The notes below the pieces were generated by a model that was not told the origin of the DNA, made no database searches, and saw nothing but the letters and a program-made list of their open reading frames with translations. The position numbers and the translations under genes were made by a program. DNA of 64,000 bases. Origin: Amblyornis subalaris. Its lineage: Eukaryota; Chordata; Aves; Passeriformes; Ptilonorhynchidae. Positions 51,809-61,747 of the stretch are shown here, one piece after another (positions within the stretch are counted from its first letter, which is position 1; the number at the start of each line of letters is the position of its first letter). The DNA is taken from positions 971,775 to 1,035,774 of the forward strand of contig JACAXG010000104.1 in assembly GCA_018881555.1 (NCBI GenBank). Direction: 5' to 3'.

Positions 51809-52284
51809 GTTGTCCTGTAGCCCTGTAGCCTTTACCCTATAACCTTGTAAATTCCTAGCTAGCAAATTCCCTATCCCATAGTCAAAATAAGATTCCTATG
51901 TCACCTTATCATCACTAGTGTTCTGGGGACCAGGGACATTTCTCCATCCCATGCCTCCTAAAAGCCAAAACAACAGTAGAGCTAGCAGTGTTTGGGGGGC
52001 TTCGCTGGGAGGCTGAGCCAAAGGGGGGAATTACCTCATTAACCATATTTCTAATTGGGAGATTTTTGTCAACTATGTTGATTTGCTATAAACNTATAAG
52101 AGTGCTAGAGTCCGTTGGGGGTACAGTACATGACGGGGGTACAGTGGGGCAGCTGCTGCTGCGGCCACTGGGATCAGTCGATCGTTGTGCTTTGTATCCT
52201 CGGAGGACCTCCAAATAAAGGTATCTCCTTTTCCCTATCCTCATAACATCGTCCAGTTTCTAATTTTAGGTAAAAAAGGCAACA
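51809..52284 (+). mobile_element. Retroviral LTR-like element
   Basis: The segment has LTR architecture on the plus strand: a TATA-type box (TATAAG, 52095), a polyadenylation signal (AATAAA, 52214) about 120 bp later, and a short U5-like tail. The proposed ends TGTTGTCC (51809) and GGCAACA (to 52284) are near inverted repeats with TG/CA termini. No target-site duplication fits these ends. An alternative left boundary near 51595 is possible, because GTTCAA occurs at 51584 and again just after 52284. No retroviral coding sequence flanks it, so it would be a solo LTR. Family not determined. Confidence 0.5.
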
Positions 52285-53544
52285 GTTCAATGTTTAAACA
52301 AGGCCATGGTCCAGTGCATGTCCCTCAACAAAAGGATCTTTACCTAGGGGCATGTCCCTCCTCCCGTGCCTCTGATTCTTAGAGGCTCTGCTCAGTTAAA
52401 ATGTCCCATTCCTCCCCCAAGCCATGTTTGTAACGCTTGAACTTGATACGGATACTCTTTAACACCTTTTCCGAATAACCATTGCCTGCCCTTGCCTTGC
52501 TGCTGCTTGAATGGGAAGATGGCAGACAGGGAACCAGGCTAAGGGCTGTCCCTGGGCTCAGTTTAATTATAAACAAGCTATTCATCCATTACGAGGGAAA
52601 TGCTTCCTACAGAAGTAGGATGCAGTACAGACCTCAATGCACTCTTTTTTTGAGTTGATGTCTTCACACGTGCATGACTGACAACCACACTTGAGAAACA
52701 ACCAAGAGAAATAATGCATGTGGAGCATTACTAACTCGGGACTGAGACTTGGCATGAGTGGAGCCAAAAAGCTGCTGGGTGGTAAAGGGCTCATTGTGTG
52801 CCTCCTGCCAGACTGTGAGGGTTATGAGAAAGATGATCTGCAGCAGTCAGTCCATCAGCTCTCTCCCAAGCAGCCATTCTTCTCTGAGAAGAAAATCTGA
52901 GAAAAGACATATGGACAAGATCTTTCTTAGAAAGGCAAGGATTAAATTCAGCACTTACATGAGAGACAGCCTAGAGATTTCAGCAAATGGAAGGACATCA
53001 CAAATCGAGGAGGCACGAGGGTGCAGGATCAGGCTCTGTGCCTGCCAGCCAAGTGAGGATGAGCAGTGGAGGAGATGCAGCAAGTGGAGGGCTGTGGTGT
53101 GGACATGGACAACTGAAATTTGAAAATCAGAGGGAGGAGTGGTTTGCTGCAGGTAGCAGGACACAGGGATGATGAAGTGTCTGAGGGCAGCCACTGATTG
53201 TCAGCATTGAGCTTTGGCAGGAGAGATGTGCCAGCCAGGAAACAGCTGGTGGCATTGGGCTGCTGGGGCATGTTAAACATAAGGCATGGGCTGCACTTAG
53301 GAGGCATAACATGTGTCTGCACCAGGGGAATTTCACTTACAGCTTCACAAAAATAAGACTCTCTTAGCATATGCAACTAAGAAGAACCTCTTGAAAAGAG
53401 GAAGGCTGCTATGCCTTCAAGAGCCTGAAAACTCAAGGCAAATGGAAAACACAAAATTTGGGGGAAAATGTACATTTAACACAGTTGTGATTTTCTCTGA
53501 GCATGACATTTTGGATGGTGGATGAGAAGCTGGACATGAACTAA

Positions 53545-54172
53545 CTAGGTGTGCTCATAGCCTGGAAAACCAGTTGCATCCTGGGCTGCATCCAAAGCAG
53601 CGTGGCCAGCCGAGTGAGGGAGGGCCTTCTGCCCCTCTGCTCTGGTGAGACCCCACCTGGAATGCTGTGTCCAGTTCTGGGGTCCCAGCACAGGAAGGAC
53701 ATCAACCTGTTGCAGCAAGTCCAAAGGAGGGCTATGAAGATGATTAGAGGGATGGAGCATCTCTCCTATGAGGAAAGGCTAAGAAAATTGGGATTGTTCC
53801 ANCTGGAAAAGAGAAAGCTTTGGGGTGACCTATTTGCAGCCTTCCAGTACCTGAAAGGAGCTTAAAAGAAAGATGGAGAGAGATTATTTGCAAGGGCATG
53901 TAGTGATGGGACAAGGGGGAATGGCTTTAAATGGAAAGAGAGTAGGTAGATATTGGGAAGAAATTCTTGACTGTGAGGGTGGTGAGGCATTGGAACAGGT
54001 TGCCCAGAGAGCTTGTGGTTGCCTCATCCNTGTCAGTGTTCAAGGNCAGGTTGGATGGGACCCTGAGCAACCTGGTCCTAGTTCAAGGTGTCCCTGCCCA
54101 TGGCAGGGGGACTGGAACTAGATGGTCTTTACAGTCCCTTCCAACCCAAGCCAAGACATTCTGTGATTTTTC
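53545..54172 (+). mobile_element. CR1 LINE 3' fragment, about 0.63 kb
   Basis: It follows the CR1 3' sequence in sense orientation. It contains the reverse-transcriptase C-terminal remnant (CATCCTGGGCTGCATCCAAA, then a reading close to VQRRAMKMIRGMEHLSYEER), the later words GGGACAAGGGGGAATGGCTT and TGAGGGTGGTGAGGCATTGG, and the 3'UTR ending near CCCTTCCAACCCAAG. Frames are interrupted, so it is a dead, 5'-truncated copy. It lies about 100 bp left of a solo LTR. Confidence 0.95.
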
Positions 54173-54272
54173 TAAATGTCTAAAGTTGATGTTACCACAG
54201 GTAACCTTCCACTGGTCTGTGCCAGAGGCTCTAGCTAAAAGTGTCTCATTATCATTAACTGTAATGATTTGA

Positions 54273-54277
54273 GTCTC
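54273..54277. repeat. Target-site duplication, left copy (GTCTC)
   Basis: GTCTC directly precedes the TG end of the LTR and recurs exactly at 55037-55041. This supports a retroviral integration event. Confidence 0.85.
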
Positions 54278-54784
54278 TGTGCTGGTTTGGCTGTAAACCA
54301 GCAGGGGAAGCTAACCCCACACTGAATACCTTGAGAGATTTTAGGTCAAAATTACAATTTTAATAAAAAAGGTTAAAATAAATGCAGTAATACAGAAACA
54401 TGGGCTTAAACAAACCGACAGAGTCACGGTATAACCTGATACCCTGTTGACCTGGGTGGTAGCTGCGCAGTCCGGTTAGGCACTGGTCCTGCAGGAAGGC
54501 CNGGTAATCCAGTCCCAGTAGTGGAGTGGAGTAGCTAAGTCCAATTCCGAGGAGNNGAGTCGAGTGGAGTCGAGAGCAGAGTCCCATCAAATCGAGGGTA
54601 TCTTCTCCCATCCAAAAACCCTTGTTTTATGCTGTGCTTCTTGGCTGGCACCTCCCCCAGGGGCGGGGACTTTCACAATGGAGGAGGATCTTCCGGGTGT
54701 TCTATTGATTGTTTCGGTAATGAGCTTGGAGGAGTCCTAGGGTCCTTCACAATGTTCCGGAAGGGTTCAGGCTAATTAGTCAGG

Positions 54785-54913
54785 CTGGGTGGTGCTAATG
54801 GGCCATTACCTGAGCTCAGATAATCAGCTGGGTGGTGCTAATGAGCCATTACCTGAGCTCAGATAATCAGCTGGGTGGTGCTAATGGGCCATTACCTGAG
54901 ATCAGATAACCAG
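54785..54913. repeat. Three 43-bp tandem repeats inside the LTR
   Basis: Units start at 54785, 54828 and 54871, each beginning CTGGGTGGTGCTAATG and ending near CAGATAATCAG, with a degenerate partial fourth start after 54913. They differ by only one or a few bases. Each unit carries an AGATAA GATA-type motif. Tandem U3 repeats often act as viral enhancers. Confidence 0.93.
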
Positions 54914-54943
54914 GGTGGGTAGTACTTCCTGTCGGTTGGAGTG

Positions 54944-54963
54944 CTTATCTCAGTTGAGATAAG
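54944..54963. promoter_or_regulatory. Palindromic double GATA-type site in LTR U3
   Basis: CTTATCTCA and TGAGATAAG are perfect inverted repeats separated by GT. They give two opposed WGATAR-type motifs. Together with the AGATAA copies in the tandem repeats, this makes about five to six GATA-type sites in 180 bp. Function is inferred. Confidence 0.5.
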
Positions 54964-55036
54964 GAGTCCCAGGTGTGTAATTATGAAATTTATCCAACTT
55001 TTGTGGGTGGTAATAGAATATAACTAACCCAGGACA

Positions 55037-55041
55037 GTCTC
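55037..55041. repeat. Target-site duplication, right copy (GTCTC)
   Basis: Exact repeat of 54273-54277 directly after the CA end of the LTR. Confidence 0.85.
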
Positions 55042-55996
55042 CTTGCTGTGTCCTCACAGCCGGCTTTTCCAAGGCATGATGCAGAAACATGTTCCTCACC
55101 AGTAGCAGAGACAAAGACACACTCTGAAGTCTGGGATGTGTGAGAAATTGTATTTCCTCCTCATTAGCAATCATTGGAGGTTCAGTGTGCACACAGCACA
55201 GACTTGCCAGTCCCGCAGGAGCCCACAGCCCTGTTTAGGAACACAGGAGTACTCACCACACAAACAGTAAAATGGCATCACTGTTTATTGCTGGACGGAG
55301 CCTACCCGATTAAAGTGTGACAAACAGCTGAGCCCAAAAGCACACTGATTTGCTGTAACACACAGATACTATGTTGAAACCAACTCGTTTTTCACAGAAT
55401 CATTCAATTTGATTGCAGCTTCAAAGGAGATTGCAGTTTATTGACCAAGTGAGTAGCTAAGTGACTGAGTATCACATTCCATCAGACTTATGTACGTTCA
55501 GCTAGGAGTAAAATCTGTCTTCTAGTTAGTTAGTTTCTATGCAAGACTGTGATGTGACTAACATTGAGATCAGATTTCATTGGCAAATCAAGTAGGAAGC
55601 AAAGTCAGGTGCAGAGAACTCATTTAAAATCACAGCTGAAATAATACCAAACATGCAAGTGAAAAAATTACTGACAAAGTTAATTGCTTTTCTTCCATAT
55701 TAAAATAGTTTCAAGTTTGTTTCAGTGTGAAAGTCACTTGCAAAGACTCTAGGGCATTAAAATTAAGCTTTCTTCTTTTGATTTAGTCCAGGAATTAGCT
55801 GCCTGAGAAACTCAGTCAGGGACACCAGCTAGAAGAAAATCAGAACAGTCAAAGATATGGGATCTGGCAGAGCTCTCAAAGGTGGTACACTGACAATTAA
55901 GTTTTTCACTAGTCCCCATGATGCATGTGTGCTTATAAGTCTGTGGAAATTGTGTCTGAGTCTTTTTTTTCGAAATTAGTAGCTTATTTCTCCAGG
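55042..55996. other. Intergenic stretch, no gene seen
   Basis: AT-rich sequence between the solo LTR and the pyrimidine array. No exon, RNA gene or repeat was recognised. Confidence 0.5.
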
Positions 55997-56093
55997 TTTT
56001 TTCTTTTCTTTTCTTTTCTTTTCTTTTCTTTTCTTTTCTTTTCTTTTCTTTTCTTTTCTTTTCTTTTCTTTTCTTTTCTTTTCTTTTCTTTTC
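55997..56093. repeat. (TTTTC)n microsatellite, left of the gap
   Basis: A near-perfect pentamer array of about 19 units running straight into the N run. The true length is unknown because the assembly stops inside it. Confidence 0.97.
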
Positions 56094-56153
56094 NNNNNNN
56101 NNNNNNNNNNNNNNNNNNNNNNNNNNNNNNNNNNNNNNNNNNNNNNNNNNNNN
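56094..56153. other. Assembly gap (60 N)
   Basis: Sixty consecutive N bases inside a pyrimidine-rich tandem repeat. The real gap size may differ from 60. Confidence 1.
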
Positions 56154-56345
56154 TTTCCTCTTCTCTTCTCTTTTCCTCTTCTCTTCTCTTTTCCTCTTCT
56201 CTTCTCTTTTCCTCTTCTCTTCTCTTTTTCTCTTCTCTTCTCTTCTCTTCTCTTCTCTTTTCTTCTCTTTTCTTCTCATTTCTTTCCTTTTCTTTTTCCT
56301 CTCCTCTCCTCTCCTTTCCTCTCCTCTCCTCTCCTCTCCCTTTTC
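56154..56345. repeat. Compound pyrimidine repeat, right of the gap
   Basis: Four copies of an 18-bp unit TTTCCTCTTCTCTTCTCT (56154-56225) are followed by TCTTC-type and then TCTCC-type pentamers. All are pyrimidine on the plus strand. The repeat unit differs from the TTTTC units left of the gap, so the array is compound. Confidence 0.93.
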
Positions 56346-57794
56346 CATTCCAACAGTTAACCTGCTCTGTTTGAATACAGTTTCTCTACAAGGTGAGCAG
56401 CAGCTCAAGCAGCTATTTCGGACTCTGAAAATATTTGGGTATGCAAAATTTGATACTGGAAATCTTTTGTGCCAGGATTTGCTTTCAGCACCTACATTGA
56501 CCTTTATGACCGTGACAAGATGAGAATTAAACAATTTTTTATAGCACATGGACCAAATTTCACCTTATTTATAAATATGTAAGTCCACTTTAATTAAAGA
56601 GATTGCATAGTTAATATAGCTACTTCTTTATAAGGAAGGCCCAGTCTGGATCCTGTTTATTCAATAACTCACTAGAACACATTGGTTTGTTTCAAAGCAT
56701 TCTAACNCTACTTAAAGTGCAACTCATGGGACTGATAAATATGCTTGGCTCAGGAGGAAAAATATCACTTTTACAAAGATGCATATCAGCATTAAGTATG
56801 GAATTTAAAAGCCCATAGAAATGTTGGCTTGACACAGGAAGATGGAGCATCCACTCTCTTCCTCTGAGGCTAGGTAACTTCATTAGTGTTCAACTTAGAG
56901 TGGATACATTGCCTCTTTCACCACTCACACTTTGATTCTTTCAAAGGGCACAGTCTTCCTGTATAAGCAAGGCTCAAATGTTGACTGCAGTGCTCCTGGC
57001 CAGCAAGGGCTCCACAGGAGCATTTAAAGAAATAACTGTTATATCTTGCTAACATATACTGAACTGCTGATTACTCTGCTCAGTATCCATAGTTCAGTGG
57101 CTTGGAAATATTCCAGAAAAGCACTTGGTCCAATATTGAAAAATAGTATTGTCTGATGCTTGAAAAGTTCATAGGAGAGGGTCAGCTTTGCCAAATCTCC
57201 CGGTTCACACCAAAGTAGCTGAAATCACCTACAGAAATTTGTTGCTTCAAAATGAAGTTTTCCTATCCTATGAAGAAAGGTGAAGACATGCTTGAAAAAG
57301 ATGTAATAAAGCCAAAATGTGAAAACTGAAACCAAACATTAAAATTAACTATTAGCTGAAAGCTTTCAGATAATTTTCTTGGGCTACCATTTCAAACAAA
57401 TGGTTGAAGTAACACTTTTGAGATAATCGATTTGGGATAGAAAAGTGCTCTTTATATTAAAATCTCTTTTAGGGTGAAATGCATATGCAGTTATGTTTCC
57501 ATCCCTGAGCAGATGAANTGGCTACAGTGAACTCAGAGGAATGTGGCTTGATCTCATGCTGGAGGGCTATTCTTTTGGATCTTAGAAAGAAAAATTCACC
57601 TGTCCTTTGAAAAGGAACAAATGAACAAATGTATTTTCTTATTTTCTTAGGTAACCTTAAAAAGAAAGCTAATTAAGGAACTGTATAGAAAGAAATGTAG
57701 GGATATGCTTGTCTTTTGCAATGGAAGTGAGCAAGAATCATCTGTGTATGAGAGAAGTTATCTATGTTTGCCATATAACTCGAGTGAGCTCGCC
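56346..57794. other. Intergenic stretch, no gene seen
   Basis: AT-rich unique-looking sequence without recognisable coding or repeat content. Confidence 0.5.
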
Positions 57795-58420
57795 AGTCTC
57801 ATCTGGAAGGGACCTCTGTGTTGAGTGTTTGCAATGACTGAGATTCTACCACTTCAGGACAGCCTCGGCCACTGTTTTAATTGTTTCATGGTGAAGCATT
57901 TTTTTCTTATATCCAGACAGAATTTCTCTTGAAGAAACTCTGTGCATCATTGTAAGGACATACTTCCATGTACTCTGCAACTGCATTTCAGGTATTGAAA
58001 GACTACATCTTCCTGGAGCCTTTCATTCTCTAGGACAAGCAAACCGAATTTCTTCAACATTTCTTCATGCCATATTCTGCAATCCTCTCATTGTCTTCAT
58101 AACCCCTCTCTGGGTCCTCTCCAGTTTTTCAGAGTTCCTCTCAAACTGGGGCACAGTGTTCTGGTTGTGGCCTAACAAGTGCCAAGTACTATGAGATAAT
58201 CACTTTCCTTGATCTGCTGGCTGTACTCTTGCTGATACAGGCTCAGTTATGGCTTGTTGCAAGGGCACACTCCTGGCTCGTGTTTGGTCTGCTCCTCATT
58301 AGGACCTCCAGCTCCTTTTCAGCAGAGCTGACTCTCCGCAGCCTGTAACCTCAAATGATAACTCAAGTTCTGTTTATTGCGGCTTGGACTCCTTCATCAC
58401 AACAAAGGGCACTTTTAATT
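57795..58420 (-). mobile_element. Old, diverged CR1 LINE fragment
   Basis: On the plus strand it matches CR1 antisense order: CATCTGGAAGGGACCTC, then CCCCTCTCTGGGTCCTCTCC, AACTGGGGCACAGTGTTCTG, CACTTTCCTTGATCTGCTGG, and AAGGGCACACTCCTGGCTCG, followed by the 'dictated length' region CTCCAGCTCCTTTTCAGCAG. It is much more diverged than the copies at 8.4 and 53.5 kb, so it is an older subfamily. Boundaries are approximate. Confidence 0.8.
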
Positions 58421-59254
58421 TTTGCATCTTTCTGCACCAGATCTGTTCAGTAGTCTTTCTGCTGGTCAGGGTTACTTCAGTACCACATGAGATAAAAATA
58501 GAAAGGATCTGAGTGGGTGGTAGACAGGATGCGATCCATCCTCCTACCTAGTTTCTGTCTGAAATGTGAGCTGCTGGGACTGGCATTAAGTCCAGCAGCA
58601 GAAATCTGCTTGGGTAAAGGAGCTTATGACCAACAAGTCTGAAAGGTTTTGTCTCATGGCCACTTACACGTGGATCAACCGAAGGGTACTGAGCTCCTTC
58701 TACTCTGAAGACTTCTCTTGGGCAGCAAAGAAGAAAAGATGACACATCAAGATAGATGCTGATGCCTCAGGAAGAGAAGTGTAAGGAAGGAAGCACATTA
58801 TCTGAGTCAAACTGCTCAGCTCTTGGTGCCATATGCTGAGAGAGCCCTTGAAGTCTCCTTTGTACCTCTGCTGCGCAGGGGCACCTTCTTCTTAGTGGTA
58901 TGTTCCTACCTCTTAAAAAAAAAGTACATATTTTTCCATATGACTTTATTCATCTTGTCCATTCCCAATTGGTACTGGCAACTTTGTCCAGTCTGTTTTT
59001 CAAATGGTCAGAGGAAGAGAACTTCTGTCAGTTCTTAGAATTCAGTGATCCATCTCTTGGTTACAACAATGTTACAAAAAGCTTCCACGAGTTTTTTCTA
59101 CATTTTCTTTAATCAATGCCACTCTTTGGTTACTAGCTATTCCTTAAATCATTTTAAACAAGACTTCTCAATTTCTTTGCACCTGCAGATGCTTTTATGG
59201 AGTTACTCTATTCCCCCTTAGTCAGTTAGTGATACTGAACCAAACTTTTATTTC
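58421..59254. other. Intergenic stretch between two CR1 remnants
   Basis: No gene seen. Parts of 58970-59250 may be further, very diverged CR1 sequence, but I could not align them by eye. Confidence 0.4.
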
Positions 59255-59400
59255 TTTAATCTCCTCTAGAAATGAATCCCTCAAGTCCTTTAAGCATTTT
59301 TTTTNTTGTTGCCCTTTTCTGAATTTCCTGCAGTTTGTTGGAATCTTTCTGGCAGAGATGTGCTTAGACTGGGGAGCAGCATTCTACCTGCAGCTTCCTA
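59255..59400 (-). mobile_element. Probable ancient CR1 remnant
   Basis: The plus strand reads AAGTCCTTTAAGCATTTTTT, then TTGTTGCCCTTTTCTGAATT, and a following ATCTTTCTGGCAGAGATGTG. These keep the order of the CR1 antisense segment that in younger copies reads roughly 'TTGCCCTTCTCTGGACTCTC ... ATCTTTCTTGAA'. Similarity is partial. It may belong to the same old insertion as 57795-58420 or be a separate one. Confidence 0.5.
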
Positions 59401-61514
59401 GTTTGCTCCTCTCTGCACTTTGTCTCTGGGTTTTCAACTCTCCAGCTGGGGAATCAGTGGTACAGCCCTCCGCAGCCCTTGAAAAATGTAACAGTAGCCA
59501 GAAATCAGCTTCATCAGCTCTAATGGCATTGGAGCTGAGCCCTCTGTATGGTATTTGGCTGAGGCAGAGGAATACAGATGCTGCCAGTCCTGAGAAAGCT
59601 GCAGCCCTCCTGAGATGTGTTCCCAAAGCTTTGCATTTTTACATAAGATATAAATCAGAGTGCTTTGTAACTGAAAGCACATGCATGTGTAGTAGGCAGA
59701 TGGAGGCAGTGATCGCATGCCAAAATGTAGTTTTTGTGAAAAAAAAATTAAAAAATTAAAGAAAACAGTACAGCATAGTGTAGTGCGTACTCTCAGCCAA
59801 AGTGGAATCCTTCTTAATATGGGAGCACAGGCTGAGAGTTAGGGAACATAAAGATTGCTTTGCAGTTTTCACTTCCTGCGGAAGAGTATATAGAAATTCA
59901 AATCCCNGCATGAGTTTTAACACTCAGCCTCCAACAGCTGTTGGGTATCNCATAAGGAACTGGCAAGTCTGTGGCAGCAGCTGTGACTTGCCACATCCCT
60001 GGCAGTACCACAGAGCTGTAAGAGATGGAGGTGATGCAGGTACTTTTGCGAGGTATTTTCCACTTGGGTTGTATTGAAACAGAGCAGCTGTGGTGACAGA
60101 AGACATTCAAGACCTCCCATGTTACTTGCTCCAGTAGAGTTAAAAGATCATACTTTTTTTTAGTCTATAAAACATGGTTACCACTTTATGGTACTATATA
60201 CAATAAATCAAAATACAAGGGTTTGATCTTCAGAAGAGAAAATACGTTTTGAAGTCAGAGACATCCTATTTCATGGACAGTAACATGATTTTAGAGGCAG
60301 AGTTTTGAATTACACTTGCAGTGTAATCATTTCAGGTGCTTTATTTGCATTTATTTGCATCCCAAAATGAGAGGAACACCTTAATCTGAAGAAATGGATG
60401 CCCAGTCTGACATCCCTGAAAACCTCACATGTTGTTTCTATCCTGTTGGTGGGGAAAGGATGCAGCCACAATGAAGCAGTCCTCTAGGTGAGTCTTTATT
60501 CAAGGCTGGATCAAAGAATAAGAGTTAACTGTATCTGTTCCATGACCTTCATTTCTGTCATACTTTAGGGAATTTGAGCATTATTATTGCTTTGTAATAG
60601 CCAAGCAATATAGACAGAGTAGACAGAGGCAAGTAATATCTAGGCAGGAAATCAGCAGTGTCCTAATACAAGAGAATTTAATCCCTTGCAAACATCTTAC
60701 CCTACGCCCTAGAACAGCTGGTGGGTTTTTTTTCCATTCTCTGCCCAAAGGAACAACAAAGAAACAGTTTGTGTAAATGCTTTATTTTTCACAATAACAG
60801 CTTTTCAAACAGTGATGTGTCTGAAGGGGTTAAACCTGGATGTGGGCTACGCACAGGTTTCAGTCCTTAAGGTCAGGTCAAAGAAGGGAATCAATTTTTT
60901 TCCCTGCTTTTAGAGCACAAACTACTGAATGTGCAAGATTAAATATCAGATAGTATTTCTACAGAACTAGTCTGTACTTGCAGCAAATTCAGCGGCACCA
61001 CATATGTTCCATAGGGAACATATACAGGTTCCATACGGAATAGGATTTCAGGGAGTGTGGTGTGCAGTCAGTTGGGAATGGGTTCTCTCTACTCACTTCA
61101 TCTACTGTTTATTTTTACTTTCAGAGTCCTCAGAGATATAATCCCCCTCCACATAATAATGTCTCTAGATACAATTCTTAATGCATTCAAAGAGCTGGAC
61201 CAGCAAATGAGTATGTATTTACAAATATATTGTCATACAAGACTTGAGTATCCATTTTAATGAAATAAAACTTGTAGTAATTAATGAAATTAAGAAAAGC
61301 AAGACAAATCACCTCCTTTCACTCTGGGGAGTCCATCCTGAGACTTCCAGGACATCATGCAGAGTACTTCAGATTTGGACTTGATCTCCAAATAGTCCAG
61401 ACGCAGCCCCTTCTCCCCTTCCCCCAAATTCTGAAAATTTAACTATTCATTTAAGCACTGCAGGATTTGCAAATCAGTTGATAATTGATTATTTAGGTAT
61501 GATTTAGATATGAT
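59401..61514. other. Intergenic stretch, no gene seen
   Basis: No domain-bearing frame, RNA gene or repeat was recognised. The 176-aa frame at 59229-59759 partly overlaps the CR1 remnant and has no domain. Confidence 0.5.
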
Positions 61515-61747
61515 TATTTAAATTAGGTATGAGGAAGTTTTTTTACAGTGAGGGTGGTGAAACACTGAAGCAGAGTGCCCAGAGAGTTGGTAGATGCCCC
61601 ATCTCTGGAAACAGTCAAGGTCAGACTGGATGGGGATCTGAGCAACCTGACTGAGTTGAAGTTGTCCCTGCTCATTGCTAGGGGATGGAATTAGATGAGC
61701 TTTAAAGGTCCCTTACAGCTCAAACTCTTCTATGATACCATAGAAGT
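61515..61747 (+). mobile_element. CR1 LINE 3' end fragment
   Basis: The segment AGTGAGGGTGGTGAAACACT through GCCCCATCTCTGGAAACAGT, GGGGATCTGAGCAACCTGAC and the tail TCTTCTATGATACCATAGAA follows the CR1 3' terminal sequence in sense order, including the short ATTCTATG-type tail. It is about 230 bp and moderately diverged. Confidence 0.9.

Larger units (their letters stand above)
54278..55036 (-). mobile_element. Solo LTR with 5-bp target-site duplication
   Basis: The ends TGTGCTGGTTT and AACCCAGGACA form an imperfect terminal inverted repeat with TG/CA termini. They are flanked on both sides by GTCTC (54273-54277 and 55037-55041), a 5-bp duplication as expected for some endogenous retrovirus classes. 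Minus orientation is inferred: tandem repeats then lie in U3, followed by a TATA-like CATAAAAC (54631-54624) and an ATTAAA signal (54363-54358) near the end. No gag, pol or env lies on either side, so internal recombination probably removed the provirus. N bases occur inside (54502, 54555-54556). Confidence 0.88.

Noticed and set aside
53551..54272. Frames resembling part of a reverse transcriptase
   Set aside because: These are remnants of the truncated CR1 copy, interrupted by stops and frameshifts, not a host gene.
55812..56549. Lys/Glu/Arg-rich 245-aa frame (minus) and Ser/Phe/Leu-rich 149-aa frame (plus)
   Set aside because: Translation of a pyrimidine microsatellite and an N gap; no real protein.
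59229..59759. 176-aa plus frame
   Set aside because: Begins in CR1-derived antisense sequence and has no domain.
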